Positions 32,287 through 45,126 of a DNA stretch of 64,000 nt are shown here, one piece after another. Each line of letters begins with the position of its first letter. Position 1 is the first letter of the stretch. Source of the DNA: Luidia sarsii (taxonomy: Eukaryota > Echinodermata > Asteroidea > Paxillosida > Luidiidae). The position numbers and the translations under genes are program-made. The notes beneath the pieces are model-generated. The model was not told the DNA's origin, ran no database searches, and saw nothing but the letters and a program-made list of their open reading frames with translations. The stretch covers positions 15,974,394-16,038,393 of the forward strand of contig OX465110.1 of NCBI GenBank assembly GCA_949987565.1, read 5' to 3'.

Positions 32287-35200
32287 GGAGAGAGGGGGGG
32301 AGGGGGGAGGGGGTGGAGGGGAGGGGAGGTGAGGGGATGAGTGACATTGTTTTCAAAACATTTTCCCGAGTGGTGCGCGCGATGAGGAATGTCACGAGTG
32401 TCTGATATAGAAGTTGAGCAGAGCGCAACTGAGCCGACCCGACCGTTCAGCGCGTCTGCTCAACGGCTTGGGATAATTTACGATGTCCCCTCCTTAAACC
32501 CGTCAGCGCGGAGTAGTTGACATTTGACCAACCATTCGGGGTGGGGTGTAGAGAAGAAGAAAAAAAACCACACCGTGCACCCAACTTTCTCAGAGAAGAA
32601 AGAAAAGAAAGAAAGCGGGAGGCTTGCCAAGTCGGGACATTTCGCACCTATTTGGAAGTCTGGAGATCGAGTTTCGTTGGCCCCCACAAAAAGGGTAAAG
32701 GGATTAGGTAATGCTTTCTTTCTGAGACGTTTTTCTGTGAAGGAGAGAGAGGGAAGTGGGGGGGGGGGGGTTATTGAAAAGGTTAGGGTGCAATTGGAAC
32801 AACTGTGGATCTAAGCAGTCCGGGCTTCGCCGTGCGATCGATGTGTTTTCCCTCCCTTGCCTGATGTCCGTCCTGGGAGAGAGTCGCCCGCGGTTTCCTT
32901 ATAGTTTTGTTTTCTCTCCCCACTATACGGACCTGACCTTTCCGTTCTAGCTCCCTTGTCCGAGATTCTGCTCGGAAACACGGCGATTTGGGGGGTGGGG
33001 GAGGGGGGGAAGCGAGCCCTCCCGAGAAACGCAACACCGCGCCGCTCGGAGAAAGCGAAAGCGTTCATCCCTTATTGCAAAGAGGGTTTTCTAAAAAAAA
33101 AAAAAAATATGACATTAACAAAAAGAGGCTAAGTCACCTTTTAAGACTAGTCGGACTTTTGTGTGGGGCACCGTGGTCGCCATGGCTACACTGGGGACAA
33201 CAACATAACAGAACCTTTCGGCGCGTTGAGCATTGACCTCTTATCCCCCCCCCCGGCCTCCGGGTCGGACCGACGAACATGGGAGGGGGGCGGGGAACAT
33301 TCATTTTGCCGTGTGATTCGCCGAGTCGCCTAAATGCCACGCATCGGCGACCGACCGACCGACCGAACGAGAGTCGTTTTCATCCGCCGTCAGTCAGGCC
33401 TGGATGCCCGGCGAACATCGCCCACAATGACGGGGAAACGACCGGCTATATTTATCGAACACCGACGGGGGGGGGGGGCTTTTGTGTCTTTGAAATGAAT
33501 CTCTCCCAAGGCTTCTAAAACTTCATCTGAAATTTCGCTGCCCATGCACGGAGTGACTTGTAGGGGGAGCTATCTGCGTGATAGAATAAGGTCTGTTGAA
33601 TGTATACTTTATCTCCGATGTGTTGAGGTTTTTTTCGGTAGTACCGCTTTCGGACGACCTGGCGGTTATGTTCCGATATTTTCCCGATATCTTCATTTGA
33701 AGAGAGCATTACTGAAGGTGCATTGATAGCGTTAACTCGTCTTTAAGTCTAGCGCCGTCCTGTGTTTCGGCAAATGCAAACCATGGTGGTGTATAACAGG
33801 GTATCCCTGCGTTAGTCCACTGTGGGGTTGGGCCCACCTCAGTATAGTTCGACGGGCCACCTTGCCATCCGTCGGTCTTCGTCTCCAGAACGTGCCACTT
33901 CGTTGGGTCGGAATCGGGCTACTAAATATCAACATGGCAGTCTGGCTGTGCGCAGTGTGGATGCGATACATGCACGATTCTACGTTCACGCGTTGCGATG
34001 CCTTATAATAATTGACTCATTCCCTGTGCGATTTGGGACCGTTGGAACTCGACGCTGTATCGGGTCCTCACATTACGTCAATCTCTTGTATCAAGCAAGC
34101 GTCGGTTGCCACCTCAGACCGCCACAACTGCAGGGGAAACCCTGCCTGCTGATTTGATCTGATTGGTATTACCATGGAGGAAGAAGGGGGCATGGTATTA
34201 TCACACGACCGAAAAAAAAACCAGAAACCGAAACTATAAAACAAGAGTACTGAAAACAAGTATTGCACAATAAACAAACATTAGGTAATACCTGGGATAG
34301 CCCATGGAAGATTTTCAACTTCTTTCCAATGGCGTCCCTATATTATTGCACTAAAACAGGTTGGAAATTTGATTTAGTAAATGATGGCAGTACTGTATGC
34401 AAAAAAAAGTAACATTAGGGTGATATGCACCTAATACTATAAGCATGAATTGCACAGGGCCTATACACTGATAGGACATTGTAACACCTTTGTGAATAAC
34501 AGACGAAACGAAATTAAATGACCCAACGGACTAAATGACATAAACACCGGAAATCTAACAAGCCGCTGGTATCTGGTTTATGTGTATTGAAAAGGTTGAA
34601 TGTCTGTAAGTGTTATAGTCAAACTAATGTCTACTTGTTTGGGTTTGTGTATACATTTTAAAAGAAAAACAAACCAATCATTCTATAGTGTCCCTAATTA
34701 TTTATTGTCGATATATTCCTGATGGATTACCTTGAAGCCCATGTCGTTCATATTTGCGTCTACGAACCTTTACAGCGATAACTAACCAATTCATGATATA
34801 TAATAATGGCCTATATACCAGATATGATATGATTTGCGTTTCATGATATTTCGAATTTTGTCAGCTTTGATCCGAGTACTGTGGTCAAAATTGCACCCAC
34901 GACCAAATCCGAAATGAAGAGAATCAACCTTTTTCTTTTTGATGACACCACAAATAAAAAGAATGCCATGATTTAAAGAGACAAGCAAAGCGGGGTCATG
35001 TCTGGTATAACTATATTATGATCCCCCGTTCCCGTGTGGTTTCGAACGCGCTTATCGACGACACGGCCACGTGCGCCTGCCCACCGTGGAAGAGCGGGTC
35101 AAGTGTACCGTAGACATGCCGTCGACTACGGCAGACCTCGGCCCGCGATGCCCGCTGCTCTCGTGTCATGGTCTCTGGACTGCGGGCTCGTCTCCGCCGA

Positions 35201-38200
35201 ATCAACTCCTCTCAGATGGGCTCTTTCTTTGTGTGACAGTGTGCACCCTTTCTTTGTATTCAATTGCAGCTTCATCTTATCCACTGGAATAGCCGCCTGT
35301 ATGACACAGTCGAGGAGGCCATGGGTAGAGATGACGGGATCGCCATTATCGCCCTCTTCATACAGGTAATGTCCACTCCCTTCACCTCCCTTTGATCCCC
35401 GTCTCGTTTATCTTGTCCTTTTCCTAAAAAACCCACCAAGCAACAAGAACCCAGAGGTTTTCTTTGTAGATTGTAGTTTGATTGTAGTCCTCCCTTCCCT
35501 TCCCTTCCCTTCCCTTCCCTTCCCTTCCCTTCCCTTCCCTTCCCTTCCCTTCCCTTCCCTTCCCTTCCCTTCCCTTCCCTTCCCTTCCCTTCCCTTCCCT
35601 TCCCTTCCCTTCCCTTCCCTTCCCTTCCCTTCCCTTCCCTTCCCTTCCCTTCCCTTCCCTTCCCTTCCCTTCCCTTCCCTTCCCTTCCCTTCCCTTCCCT
35701 TCCCTTCCCTAAAGCCTACGCTATCAATAGTGGACGTCGACCTCGTACCGGGTTCAACTGAGAATTGGAGCAAAACGCGAAGGGGAATGAATAGCTAGCT
35801 GTCCGAGACGCACTGGCTCGCGCTCTGCCTCCGTGACGTCACTGAGTTGAAAGAGCAGACACTGCCGAGGACACCGTGCGTGCGTGCGTGCCCAATAGAG
35901 ACCTCGTAAATGAGATCCACGTCATATCGCCCACCCTCTGCTAAGCGCCCCTCCTGTGTTCCAGCAAAGACAGTTCAGGCCATTGTGCTATAAACCAAAG
36001 GAATGTAAAACGATATGATATTATTTTGGAGCTGAGAACGCAACTCAACGAGTGTTCGCCCCTGTATATACTTGACGTGCGATTAACACCATGCGCAGAG
36101 CTTTGCCTGCTGAAACTAAACAAAAACAGCAATACCGTCATGTCTTGCTATAAAGGCTCATCACGCCTTTGTGCAACATGAAACAGATCATCATTCATAA
36201 AACAGAGCATTATCATCTATGAGCTAGTAGCAAACCAACTCAGCTATGACTGTGTGTAGTGTACAAGTATTCTCAACAATGCAAACGCTTAAACGTTTTC
36301 ATTTCTGATAACGACGAAAGCACCACTGTTCGGGCTACCGGACAGATGCACGTAAAATGAATTAGATGAGATGGTTTATCACACCGGTGTCAATGCAAAA
36401 TGTGAACAGCAGTCAGCAGCCGACAACCGTGGCCTCAATAAAATTTAACAGTTCACGAGGACAGCCGAACAGACGGTCGAACGGGGACAGTCGGTACCAT
36501 ATACTATAACACAGGCTCGCTTAGCTTGGCATCTCGCCCCAAATCGCGACCACTTGACTTTCTAGTGCAGACGTCTTAACCACTGGACCACCGAGCTGGT
36601 CGAGAATCTGTGTCATGGAATCGCATCTGTATTCCATCACATGCTAAAATATACATAGATCCATAACCTTTCCGGGCCCTTGGTCGTGCGCCTTTTATCG
36701 AAATGAGGCTTTTAGTGAAATTGTAAATGAACTATACTAGTCTTGCCCACTGGTAATAATGTGATCGCATGTGTGGTTGACTGGTTGTACATACATGCAT
36801 ACTGGAATGAGGCTTAGTGACGCTATGAACAGAACAACATGACATTATTTTGCGGTATTTTTTCCCCAGAACTTTATCAAACTCTGTTTGTGTTTGTGGT
36901 TTGTCTTTTCTCGGAGAATTTGGAATTGTTCCCCCGTTGAACGTCCACTCTTAAACTGTAGTACCAGACGTGAACTTTTGAACATAATGTATTTCACTTA
37001 CGCTAGAGGTACACTTGGAAGAAAGGAATAATTTCTGACAGACCCTGAGTGTGATACGTGGATCAAAATCTGGCTCGGTGGTTATTGTGCGTGACACTTT
37101 GAAATGCCTTTTTTTCGTGCTCGTCGGTGGGTGAATCGGACGTTTACCCGGTCAGTGACAAGTCAGTATATGGCGGACCGGTGCGAAGTTTGTGGATCCG
37201 ATGATTTCACACCGCGTGCGTGCTTGTCTGCATCGAACAGTGGGATCAAGTCTGCTTATTAAAATAATAATACTCGGTGCGGATCGCATTCGCTACGCAT
37301 ACGCTTCGTTGTGCGTCCCGGCGCTTCGGGACAAGCAACACGGCAGGGATATTTGGAAGATTCGGGCGCTGTTCTCGTGAGAGAAAAAAGGAAAATGTGT
37401 CTGAATCTCGGCATGATCAGTTGAGGAGGCGTTGTCGTTGAGCCCACGGACATCTGTCCACGGCTGCTGAAATGGCTCGGTGGTCAAGTGGTTAAGACGT
37501 CTGCACTACCGAAGCGGGAGTCGCGGGTTCGAATCCCGCCCGAGCTGCCTGATTGGTTTGTTTTTTTCATCAGGCATCGGGCAAAGCACTGAGCACTCTG
37601 TGCTTATCACCTCGAGCAGGGCAAGCCCTCATTGAATTCAATTCTCATCCACGCCAAACGCCGTGTTATGATAATTATATCAAGCCGAAATTAGTTTAAA
37701 ATCGGCAGGGCAGTAGAGATTGGGGCGTGAACGTAATCGGACGGTTGCGTCGTCAATACTGCGCCCTTTTTGCAGAGCACGACTGGAAGTTTTCAAACCG
37801 GCGCACGTCGGTTTGACCATGGAGGATCTCTCCTTATTCCTCCATGGTTTGACCGAGTAAAAAAAGAGAGAGAAAGAGAAAGAGAGAGAGAAATGACACG
37901 ACCCCCTTGTTTACTGGAGAGCACGTCACAACCGAGCTGTTTATTGTCGGCTACCTCGCTCGTGGTCTCGAAAATCCACGGGAGTCTCGTGAGACGGGAG
38001 AGATGCACGGGCCCCCCTTTTTTTTATTGGGCGCTCGACGAAAGAGCAAATAAATTAAGCCAAGAGAAAAGAACTGCCAAAATTAAAAGACCCCTACTTG
38101 ACATTTTGTCACTTTGACATTTCTTATACGATCTGGGCTCGTTTTTTGAAGAGGAACAAATTGATTCGATTCTGTTCCCTATAATTACAGGACTGTAGCT

Positions 38201-39995
38201 ATTGCGTTGAGTGATGTCATTTTGGGGAACACGAGAGACAAACACGATTTGCGTCTGTTAAAAAAAAAAAAAAAAATCTCATCTCGACCGATGGTGGCAG
38301 CGAGTAGATGGTTGTCGATGGAGGGGGGGGGGACTAGTCGCCCGTACAAGGCTGCTGTTTATGATGTTGACCTAGTGCCGATGTGACGTGAGCCCGTTTG
38401 ACACCGGCTGCCCTCCGCGGGAAGTGATTTACGGGCGACTGGAACGGAGGCTGCCACATTTGGCCTCCGCCAATCGGTCAGGGCCACCGTGTGCGCGAAC
38501 GGAACGACCGGAGGGGGTTTGCGAGAACAAAAATGTTGATTTTTTTCACAAAATAAAAACCATCTTGATTTATGCTCTTTTCATTTCCACATTTAACGGT
38601 GGTGGTTTTTTTTTTGGGGGGGGGGGTTAAGTTTGGTTCAACTTCATGAGAGACTGAGTATATTCTTATAGGAAAAACACTTTAACTTCTTTTTCCGCCA
38701 CACACAAAAAAAACTCTTCCGGTTTTTATTTCGTCAAGGTAGATTGTCCCAATCTCGGAATTTTTTTTTTCCACCACAGGTCCGGTGATGATACTGTCCT
38801 TGGACAAATCTCATCCCTGGGCGAAAGCATTTTCAAGAATGGTAGCCCTATTTACTCCCAGCTAGGAAATAATAACGGCGCTGTGGAATTTTGAATGCGA
38901 TAACAAAACCGCTGCCTAAAAAGGCCGCGATTTGTAAGGAAAGAAATTAATCCGATGCGGCTCGTGATCACAAGTTTTTGTTGCGTGCTTTGCAGTGTCC
39001 TCTATTCCTATATGGTTTAGTCAGACGGTTTCGCGATTCACTTCTTTTGAACGCGTTCCAATCCAACAACAATTGAATGTCATTGCTATAGATTATAATT
39101 ATTGTCCCAATTCTCCTCAGCCGCGGTGGAAAAACACCGCGGCCGGTCGGGGTAAGGCAGAGGAGGAGGAGAGGGGAGGGGGAGAGACTGTAAGACTGAA
39201 GTTCTATTTTCTCAGCAAGTCTTCCGTGAAAAAAGGGGGGGAATATTTTCTCTACCCGAGTCCTGGGTATCTCTTGGAAGGGTTCTGGGAGGGGAGGGGA
39301 AGGGGGTGGGGGAGGAGACGGGAATTAAAGAAAATCCCGCCACGACAAAGAGTGTGGGTGGACCAATCAGTGTACGAAAAGGCAGTTTTGTTGTGATTCC
39401 TGTTGGGGAGGAGGGGGGGAGGAAGGAGAAGCTTGGGCCGACAAAATAAAGAAAACCCGGCTATAGAAAAAAAAAAAGACGAAACCGACACGGGGAGGCA
39501 AAATTGCACTTCTCTTTGTTGCTTTCCTTTCTCTATTCTTTTTCTGTTTCTTCTTCTGGGTTTTCTCTTTTTCTCTTTTGGCGATGTACAATGCAACCGG
39601 GAAGGATACAATTGAGTTTGATATCAAAATATTCGCGTTGGCATTAGGGCTATGGGTTGACGACTCATCGGGGATCCATCTGATAAGGATGGTGTATACG
39701 GGATGCGCTGGTGAGCTTGAGCTTGGATGTAAAAAAGAAAAAGAAAAAAAAATCTCTCGGTGATTACTTTTTGCCCGGGTTCAGTCTCGGCAATGCGTGC
39801 ATGCATGCATGATGCTCTCCCCATCACATGCACCCCCGCCTCCCTGCACCATCGTGATATCTGCTCTCCTCTCTATACCCCCCCCTCCCCCGCCACACGA
39901 ACACGGCCAGTGTTATGCTTAAGCCTCCGGCCGCCGTCCTTTTTTGTAGGGGGGTGTTTTGTTCCTGGAGGGGGTTATAAAAAAAGCCCCCCCCC

Positions 39996-40026
<31 letters not shown>

Positions 40027-41031
40027 TGAGGCAAAGTAAGAAATTCGAAATGAAGATTAGGTGAGAGAGAGAGAGAAATAGGATTCAAGGCGCATGAAAG
40101 TCACTTCCGGCTCGCCAGCGAGCGAGTTGCCAGGATATTCTTGGTCGGGGGGGCTTGTTATTGCAGTGTGTCAGCCTGGATGCGACCGCATTGTCCCCGT
40201 GTGCAGACGCGGTTCCCTATCAGTCGGATCTAGTCTGTTTGCCATACCGACAGTCCTTCTCTTCTCAACCTCCCCCAACCCCCCCCCCCCTTCCCCACTC
40301 CCTCCATACCCCTCAATCGACAGGAAGCTCCCCGCTCGGAGATATGTCGCCGCTTTAATAAACGGTCTTAAGACCATCTTTGGGAGACCCTCTTCTCTCT
40401 CTCTCTCTCTCTTTCCTTCCTTCACCCGTCTCCTGCCTCAGGCCGCCACTTCTCGTCCCTCTCCAAAATGAAAAAGCAAAACAAAGATGCCTGTGTCCTT
40501 TCTTATCGTTTTGTGTGTGTGTGTGTGTTTTGCTCTCTCTCTCTCTCTCTCTCGCTTCATATTTTCTTCTTCAAACCGGCAGGTTGGCCGCGAGCACGTG
40601 GGTCTACGCACCCTGACGGACTACCTGGAGACGGTGCAGTCCAAGGTACGTGTGGCCCCCGCTTGTTTTGTCCGGTCGAGAACTCGCCCTTATCACTGAG
40701 AAAACTTGCTTTCCCCCCTCGTCTCTCCTTCCTTCCTTTTTTGTTCATCCTTTCCTTCATTCTCTCCGTCCCCCTCTTTCTCCCGAACCGAAGCTTTTCT
40801 CGTGCACTCTTAAACTTTCGTTCTCCCTCCCCCCTTCCCCCTGGAGGTACGCTACGCGGAGCTGATCATAATTATTGGCCATCTTTCTTCAAGATTCTGC
40901 TCCCAATTCTGTATCTCTTAATTTTTCATTTCGCCATAACCCGCGGCTCTCTGTGAATTGTGTAATTAAATTTTTTTGAGGACGAAGAGAGAAAGAGAGA
41001 CATTGAGAGAGAGAGAGAAAAAAAAGAGAGG

Positions 41032-41077
<46 letters not shown>

Positions 41078-42254
41078 GAGAGATGGATAGATAGAGAGAG
41101 AGAGAGAGAGGGAGAGATAGAGAGAGAGAGAGAGAGAAGGAGGAGGAGGAGAACGAGGAGATGGGAGGAAAGGGGGTGGGGGTCTCGCTCTCGTATCGTA
41201 TACAGAAACAAGGCAGACCTTATAGGGGGTAGGGGAGGGAGGAAAAACGTCCCCCGGGGGTTGGGGGGGGGGCAAGTCTTACCCCAGGAAGTGTTGTGCT
41301 ATTACGCCAGCCAATGCAGCAGCGACGGGAGACGCGTATACAGGGTTGCCGGAGACTATTTGCAAGACAACCGCGGGGACGGTACAGCGATGGGACGGGG
41401 ACGAGGCTAGTTATAGTGCACGGAAGAGTGATGGGGTGGAGACGAAAAATCACGAAGGTATACCGTGCGTCCGCCCAATGCTAGCGACCGTAGCGATTGC
41501 AAGTCTCCGATCGTTTTTTTTTTTTTTTTTTTTTTTTATTGTGGTACGGGCAGGCGGGAGGGTTTGCCTCGCCCCGTCCTCCCCCTACCCCCGACCGTCC
41601 TACCGTCCTACCGTCCCGCCGCCCCGCCGCCCCGCGGGCCCAAGCCAGATCGTTCCACTCCGGCTGTGGAGTGTTTACAAGGCTCCGCTGGCAGTCTGAG
41701 TTCAGCCTTCCTGTTTCGGTCGTGCGGTCACTAAAACAGAACAGCTCGACACGACACGACTTCTCCTCAATTATGTCTTCTTTCTCTCTTCTCTCTCTCT
41801 CTCTCTCCCTCTCTCTTCTTTCTCTCGCTCGACGGAAAAATCAATAAAGAGCGCTGGGTTTGTAGGTGTTTTTTTTTTTGCCACTGCCACGATACGAGCA
41901 GTCGGTACAGCCTGTCTGGCCACGAGCTATGTAATGGACGTAAAGCCGTGATGGGAAGTCACATAACAGCCTGTATTATATACAGGACCGAGCATGCGAC
42001 GACACATTCCACACTCGGATGAATCCAACGCGCGGTCGTTCCCCATTGTAGCCCCGCTCCGTGACAACAAAGAAAATGTAATTAATTTGTCTGATGATTT
42101 CCATGCAGCAATTATTTGCTTATAAGAAGACAGATTGTTGCGTTCTAATTGAGCCGAATAAGGAAAACGCTCCCATTTCTCTTTCCTGTTGTTTGGGTTG
42201 ATCTCCCGTCCTAGGCTCCGACTCTACCCCGCTCTCTCTATCTCACGCTCTTTC

Positions 42255-42315
<61 letters not shown>

Positions 42316-45065
42316 ATGTCTGTATGTCTCTCCAAACCTCTATTTCTCCCCTCTCTCTCAATATCTGTCTTCGCTCTCTCTTTCTCTCTCTCCCCTCTCT
42401 CTCCCTTCATCTCTCTCTCCCCTGTCTCTCCCTTCACCTCTCTCTCCCCCTCTCTCTACCCTCTCTCTCTTCCTTCATCTCTCTCTCCCCTCTCTCTCCC
42501 TCCATCTCTCCCCTCTCTCTCCCTCCATCTCTCTCCCCCTCTCTCTCCCTCCATCTCTCTCTCCCCTCTCTCTCCCTCCATCTCTCTCTCCCCCTCTCTC
42601 TCCCTCCATCTCTCTCTCCCATCTCTTTCCCTCCATCTCTCTCTTCCTCTCTCTATTCCCCCTCTATCCCTTCCTCTCTCTCAACCTCTCTTTCCACCTC
42701 TGTCTCTCCACCTCTCTCTCAATATATTTCTTCGCTCTCTCGTTCTCTTTCATCCCCCTCTCTCTCCCTCCATCGCTCTATCCCTCTCTCTATTTCCCCC
42801 CTTTCTCTCTCTCTCCCCCTCTCTCTCTCAACCTCTCTCTCCATCTCTGTCTCTCCTCCTCTCTCAATATCTCTCCCTCTCTCTCTTTTCCCACCTCTCT
42901 CTCTCTCTCTCTCTCTCCACCTCTATCTCTCTCTCTTTTTGCGGCTTAACCGAGAAATAATAAACCGACTGTGGTTTTCTGTATATACGAAAATAGATGA
43001 TAGATGCCCACACCGCAATGAATCCTTCTTGGGGGTACTAGCGGGGAGGGGAGTGGAGGTGAGGAGAGAGAGAGAGAGGAGAGAGATGGGGGGCGGGTAG
43101 ATCCGGTCATTGTGTCCTCTGCCGGATCAGATTTTAATTTCTCCGTGGAATGCATTCATCCCATTGTGTTGCCAAAAGGTCAGATAATTATTACCGATTC
43201 TTGGAGAAGAAGAAGAAGAAAAAAAGAAAAGAAAGAAATACCGCCCCGGGTCGGTCCCGACTACGAAAACACAAAACGATAGAAAGAGAGGGGGAGAGAG
43301 AGAGAGGGAGAGAGAGAGGGGGGAAAAAAGACAAAGATTTGGCTGAGATGGGCGCGGATTGAACAATCCCTAATATAAAGACTGCAGCCCGGAAGTGGTG
43401 TTATTTTTAGAACTATATATCTTCAGCAGTAATCACGCGATCTTTATGCGGTCCGCACACACAAAAACACCACGTGGATGGAAGCCTCTCCCTTTACGGT
43501 AATTACAAAGTCATTCGAGAACCGTCAAGCTTCCACGACAGCGGGCCTTGTCCGGTATTCATCAGGGACCGTTCCTTTGTTGAGGAGTATATCTGCGTGC
43601 GCGATATACGGGACGGGCAACCACGAGCCCATCGCGAACGTCTTGGCAATTCCGTTTTATACAGAGGGCGTCTTCCATTTGCCGTGGAGACGTTTTTGTG
43701 TGTGTGTGTGTGTGCACGCATGTGCCACCGATCTAACCGCTATGGCTGCGTGGATTCAAATCATTCCCTCAACTCCTCACCTCTAAAAAAAGAAGTTTTG
43801 CCAAACCGTATCCCTGAACCCCTTTTTTAAAATCAGGATTGTTTGACTGGGTTTGACTGACTCTGACCTGCGCAGTCCACCAGTTCGGCTTCTATTGACC
43901 AACTCTAGTGGATACACCCGAGTCTGTCTGGTCATCTTGGCCCAGATATTGCCCGCTACTTCTTCTTCTTCTTCTTCTTCTTCTTTTGTGTATTACAGTT
44001 CGGGCATGGGAGGGTCGAGTGTTTGTATTGGATATTAATCAGCCGTTGAAGAGCATTCAACAGGTCACGGTGCCTGGCTCATCGAGTTGATAATACTGAT
44101 GGGCGCGGGCCTGAGCGAACAAGCATGTCGGACAAGGGGAGATAGAGGCGAGGTGAAAAGACTTGACACGGCTGCAGACAAGGCCTCGACGCACTAAGAG
44201 CCCACTCTTTTCACGGCTATCCATTCCACTCGCCTATAGTCGCACTTTTTTTTTTGCCATTTCATCCGAGAGGTGGGTCCCATTCCACACGGGGTTTCCT
44301 CTTCCCTCCTCTCTCTCTCCCCCTCTCCATCTTTCTCCCTCTTCTCTTCTCCCCTCTCACTCTCCCTTCTCTAACCTCGCACAGCGCCGCTGTCTGTACT
44401 TTCCCCCTGTATGACAGATGTAATGCGATTCCAATGGAAAATTCATTGGGCGGGGAGGGCTCCTTTCAAAAATCCGATTCGGCGGGCTATACCTTATTGG
44501 CGTTAAACTATCCATTCACGGCCATTGTTGCTACTGTGACAGCGCGCGCTCGAACGCAACGGGCGCTTTGTATCCAAAAATATACGCGCGCCTTCCCCCC
44601 CCCCCGCCCCCCCCCCCCCGAAAAAAAGGGAATCCCAAACGCAGTTGCATGACGACAAACAATGGGCGGACCGCGTGAATGACAAGCTCGTCAATTAAGC
44701 GAATGTCCGCTAGAATTGCCTCGTTCTCCCCTCCCCTCTCACTCTCTACTAGCTCTCTCTCTCTTCTTCCTCAGACCAACCCCCGGGTTGCAGACAGACC
44801 GTTCTCCCGGTTCACCTTTTTTCCCTCTCCCTCTCTCTGAGTCTCTCTCTGAGTCTCTCTCCCTCCCTCTCCTCTCTCCCTCCCTCCCTCTCCCCTATCT
44901 CTCTTCCTCTCTCCCTCCCTCCCTCTCTCTCTCTCTCTGCCTCTCTCTCTGCCTCTCTCTCTGCCTCTCTCTCTCTGCCTCTCTCTTTCTCTCTGCCTCT
45001 CTCTCTCTGCCTCTCTCTCTCTCCCTCCCCCCCCTCTCTCTCTCTCTGCCTCTCTCTCTCTCCCT

Positions 45066-45126
<61 letters not shown>

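Larger units (their letters stand above)
22113..35269. other. CA8 intron 3 (13.2 kb)
   Basis: The largest intron. It holds a 189-bp minisatellite, several MITEs, a GA tract, an AAGCAAGCAAGCAT satellite, a LINE insertion with 75-bp direct repeats, SINE fragments and micro-palindrome copy C. Stretches without a named repeat (23530-24960, 28050-29130, 32400-34160, 34210-35250) show G or C runs and scattered open frames, but no exon with family similarity. Confidence 0.7.
35366..40582. other. CA8 intron 4 (5.2 kb)
   Basis: It contains a pure pentanucleotide array, a minus-strand tRNA-like SINE head, a complete tRNA-headed SINE, micro-palindrome copy D and, near the end, (CT)n before exon 5. The stretch 35720-36520 looks unique and 38250-40090 is rich in G, A and T runs. 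No further exon. Confidence 0.7.

Noticed and set aside
37474..37546. Functional tRNA gene
   Set aside because: Acceptor and T stems are good, but the anticodon arm pairs poorly, a second copy lies nearby, and a SINE tail follows directly.
42189..43100. 303-codon open frame
   Set aside because: It runs through the CTGT/CT repeat and encodes only serine/leucine/proline-rich simple sequence; all frames are open there.
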